Source: Rhizophlyctis rosea (lineage: Eukaryota; Chytridiomycota; Chytridiomycetes; Rhizophlyctidales; Rhizophlyctidaceae). Taken from it: a stretch of 33,054 nucleotides of DNA. The stretch spans positions 1-33,054 of the forward strand of contig JADGJC010000233.1 of NCBI GenBank assembly GCA_027596075.1, read 5' to 3'. Under the pieces are notes generated by a model that searched no databases, had not been told where the DNA came from, and saw only the letters and a list, made by a program, of their open reading frames with translations. Position 1 is the first letter of the stretch; each line of letters opens with the position of its first letter. This document shows positions 32,355 through 33,054 of this stretch, piece by piece. The position numbers and the translations under genes are program-made.

Positions 32355-32920
32355 CTAACAGGCATATCTACAAACTCCCCACTTGCCGGCCCCCGCCCCC
32401 CCCCAAACCCCAACACCACCCCCCACCCCCCCCCCACCCCCCACCCCCCCCCCCCCCCCCCCACCCCCCCCCCCCCCCCCCAAAACCCACTCCCCACCCA
32501 CATCAACACCACCACCCCCACCAATAACCCCAAAAAGCTCCTTACACAACCCACCCAAAACCTCCAACCCAACAACAACATCCTCCATCCCAACCACATA
32601 CGCATAATAATACACCACCGTCGGGTCTCCGACTTCCACCACCCTTCTTGGATCAACCGCCGGTAACGCCCGGATTGCGTCGACTAATCTACCCCTCGCG
32701 GTTCGTGCGTCGGGCAAGTGTCGAGGGAGGGGAGCTTTGAGCATTAGGGAGCCGGAGAGGATGTAGAATGTGAGGAGGATCGAGCGGATGAGGGGTGTAC
32801 GATGACGGTTGACGGGTGTGATGAAGTCTGTGCGGAGGGAGGGGAATGTGTCGTTTGTTCTGTTGAAGAATCCGCGAGGGACGAAACAAATACATATCAG
32901 AAATCAAATTATCACGAAAC
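32355..32920 (-). CDS. Doubtful partial gene reading through a C-tract
   Basis: Right to left, an open minus-strand frame from about 32920 reads FVPRGFFNRTNDTFPSLR, PLIRSILLTFYILSGSLMLK, PRRVVEVGDP and GMEDVVVGLEVLGGLCKEL. This looks genuinely protein-like: a hydrophobic segment then a compact domain. It then enters the long G-tract and becomes artificial poly-Gly until a stop at 32355. No start codon is found in the clean part, so an upstream exon is expected to the right, where the sequence breaks into GC-only bases. Real coding probably ends before 32520. The family is not recognised. Confidence 0.35.
32386..32481. repeat. C-rich low-complexity tract
   Basis: About 95 bases almost entirely C on the plus strand, broken by single A residues. 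The minus strand would be strongly G-quadruplex prone. Homopolymer lengths here are unlikely to be accurate. Confidence 0.85.
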
Positions 32921-32946
32921 AACACACCAACAACCCAAACGCAGTC

Positions 32947-33054
32947 GGGGGGGGGGGGGGGGGCGCCGCCGGCGCCCCGGGCCCCCCCGGCCCGCCGGCC
33001 GGGGCGCGCCCGCCCGCGGGACCGGGGCAGCGGCCGCGGCTCGCGAGGGGCCGC
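32947..33054. other. Terminal G run and near-pure GC sequence, probable assembly artefact
   Basis: From 32947 the sequence is 17 G in a row, then about 90 bases of G and C with only a few A or T. This differs sharply from the rest of the window, and such ends are typical of low-quality or two-colour-chemistry poly-G read tails, or of chimeric joins. Confidence 0.7.

Noticed and set aside
32237..32607. Plus-strand proline-rich frames over the C-tract
   Set aside because: Pure product of translating poly-C; no initiation context or real protein features.
1..33054. tRNA, rRNA, CRISPR, insertion sequence or retroelement
   Set aside because: No T-loop plus acceptor pairing, no rRNA blocks, no spaced direct repeats and no reverse transcriptase or transposase motifs were found by eye. 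A tRNAscan or RepeatMasker run would be decisive.

Overview
The window is nuclear DNA of a fungus. I infer a zoosporic, early-diverging fungus such as a chytrid, with moderate confidence. Most genes are broken by short GT-AG introns, about 55 to 105 nt, often with a CTAAC/CTAAT-like branch site. The genes are monocistronic, on both strands, with 0.3 to 1 kb spacers. Proline/threonine-rich linkers and TKL-type kinases fit such a fungus. The partial gene at the left edge looks like an ADIP/SSX2IP/Msd1 centriole or spindle-pole coiled-coil protein, which suits an organism that keeps centrioles. I saw no rRNA, tRNA, CRISPR or intact transposon.

Layout. 1-812 (-): partial ADIP-like gene. 1408-1788 (-): orphan beta-propeller-like fragment. 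2228-4555 (-): six-exon kinase gene with an MLKL-like helical N-terminus and a coiled-coil tail. 4556-8110: gene-poor. 8111-8680 (-): decayed coding remnant. 8834-9961 (-): proline-rich protein. 10479-11911 (+): wax-synthase-type MBOAT acyltransferase. 13148-15846 (+): twelve-exon CotA/bilirubin-oxidase-like multicopper oxidase. 16338-17300 (+): FAD monooxygenase lacking most of its Rossmann region. 17721-18636 and 19235-20069 (both -): tandem pair of small secreted Cys-rich protein genes, one decayed. 21601-22560 (+): BTB/T1 (KCTD-like) protein. 22858-23804 (-): Cys-rich single-pass-type membrane protein with a proline-rich tail. 24455-25432 (+): type I membrane protein. 25866-27976 (-): second Ser/Thr kinase. 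29305-31248 (-): large intronless membrane protein. 32355-32920 (-): doubtful partial gene over a C-tract. The last 108 bases are almost pure G/C and look like an assembly artefact.

How the genes may work together. Three same-strand genes, acyltransferase, multicopper oxidase and FAD monooxygenase (10.5-17.3 kb), could be tailoring enzymes of one pathway, but no backbone synthase is visible and the monooxygenase is damaged. The 17.7-31.2 kb stretch is rich in secreted and membrane proteins with no known family, lying between two signalling kinases. The exon models were built by hand. For every multi-exon CDS reported as complete, the summed exon lengths give an uninterrupted reading frame. 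The decayed copy at 17.7-18.6 kb and the partial edge genes are not modelled to that standard.
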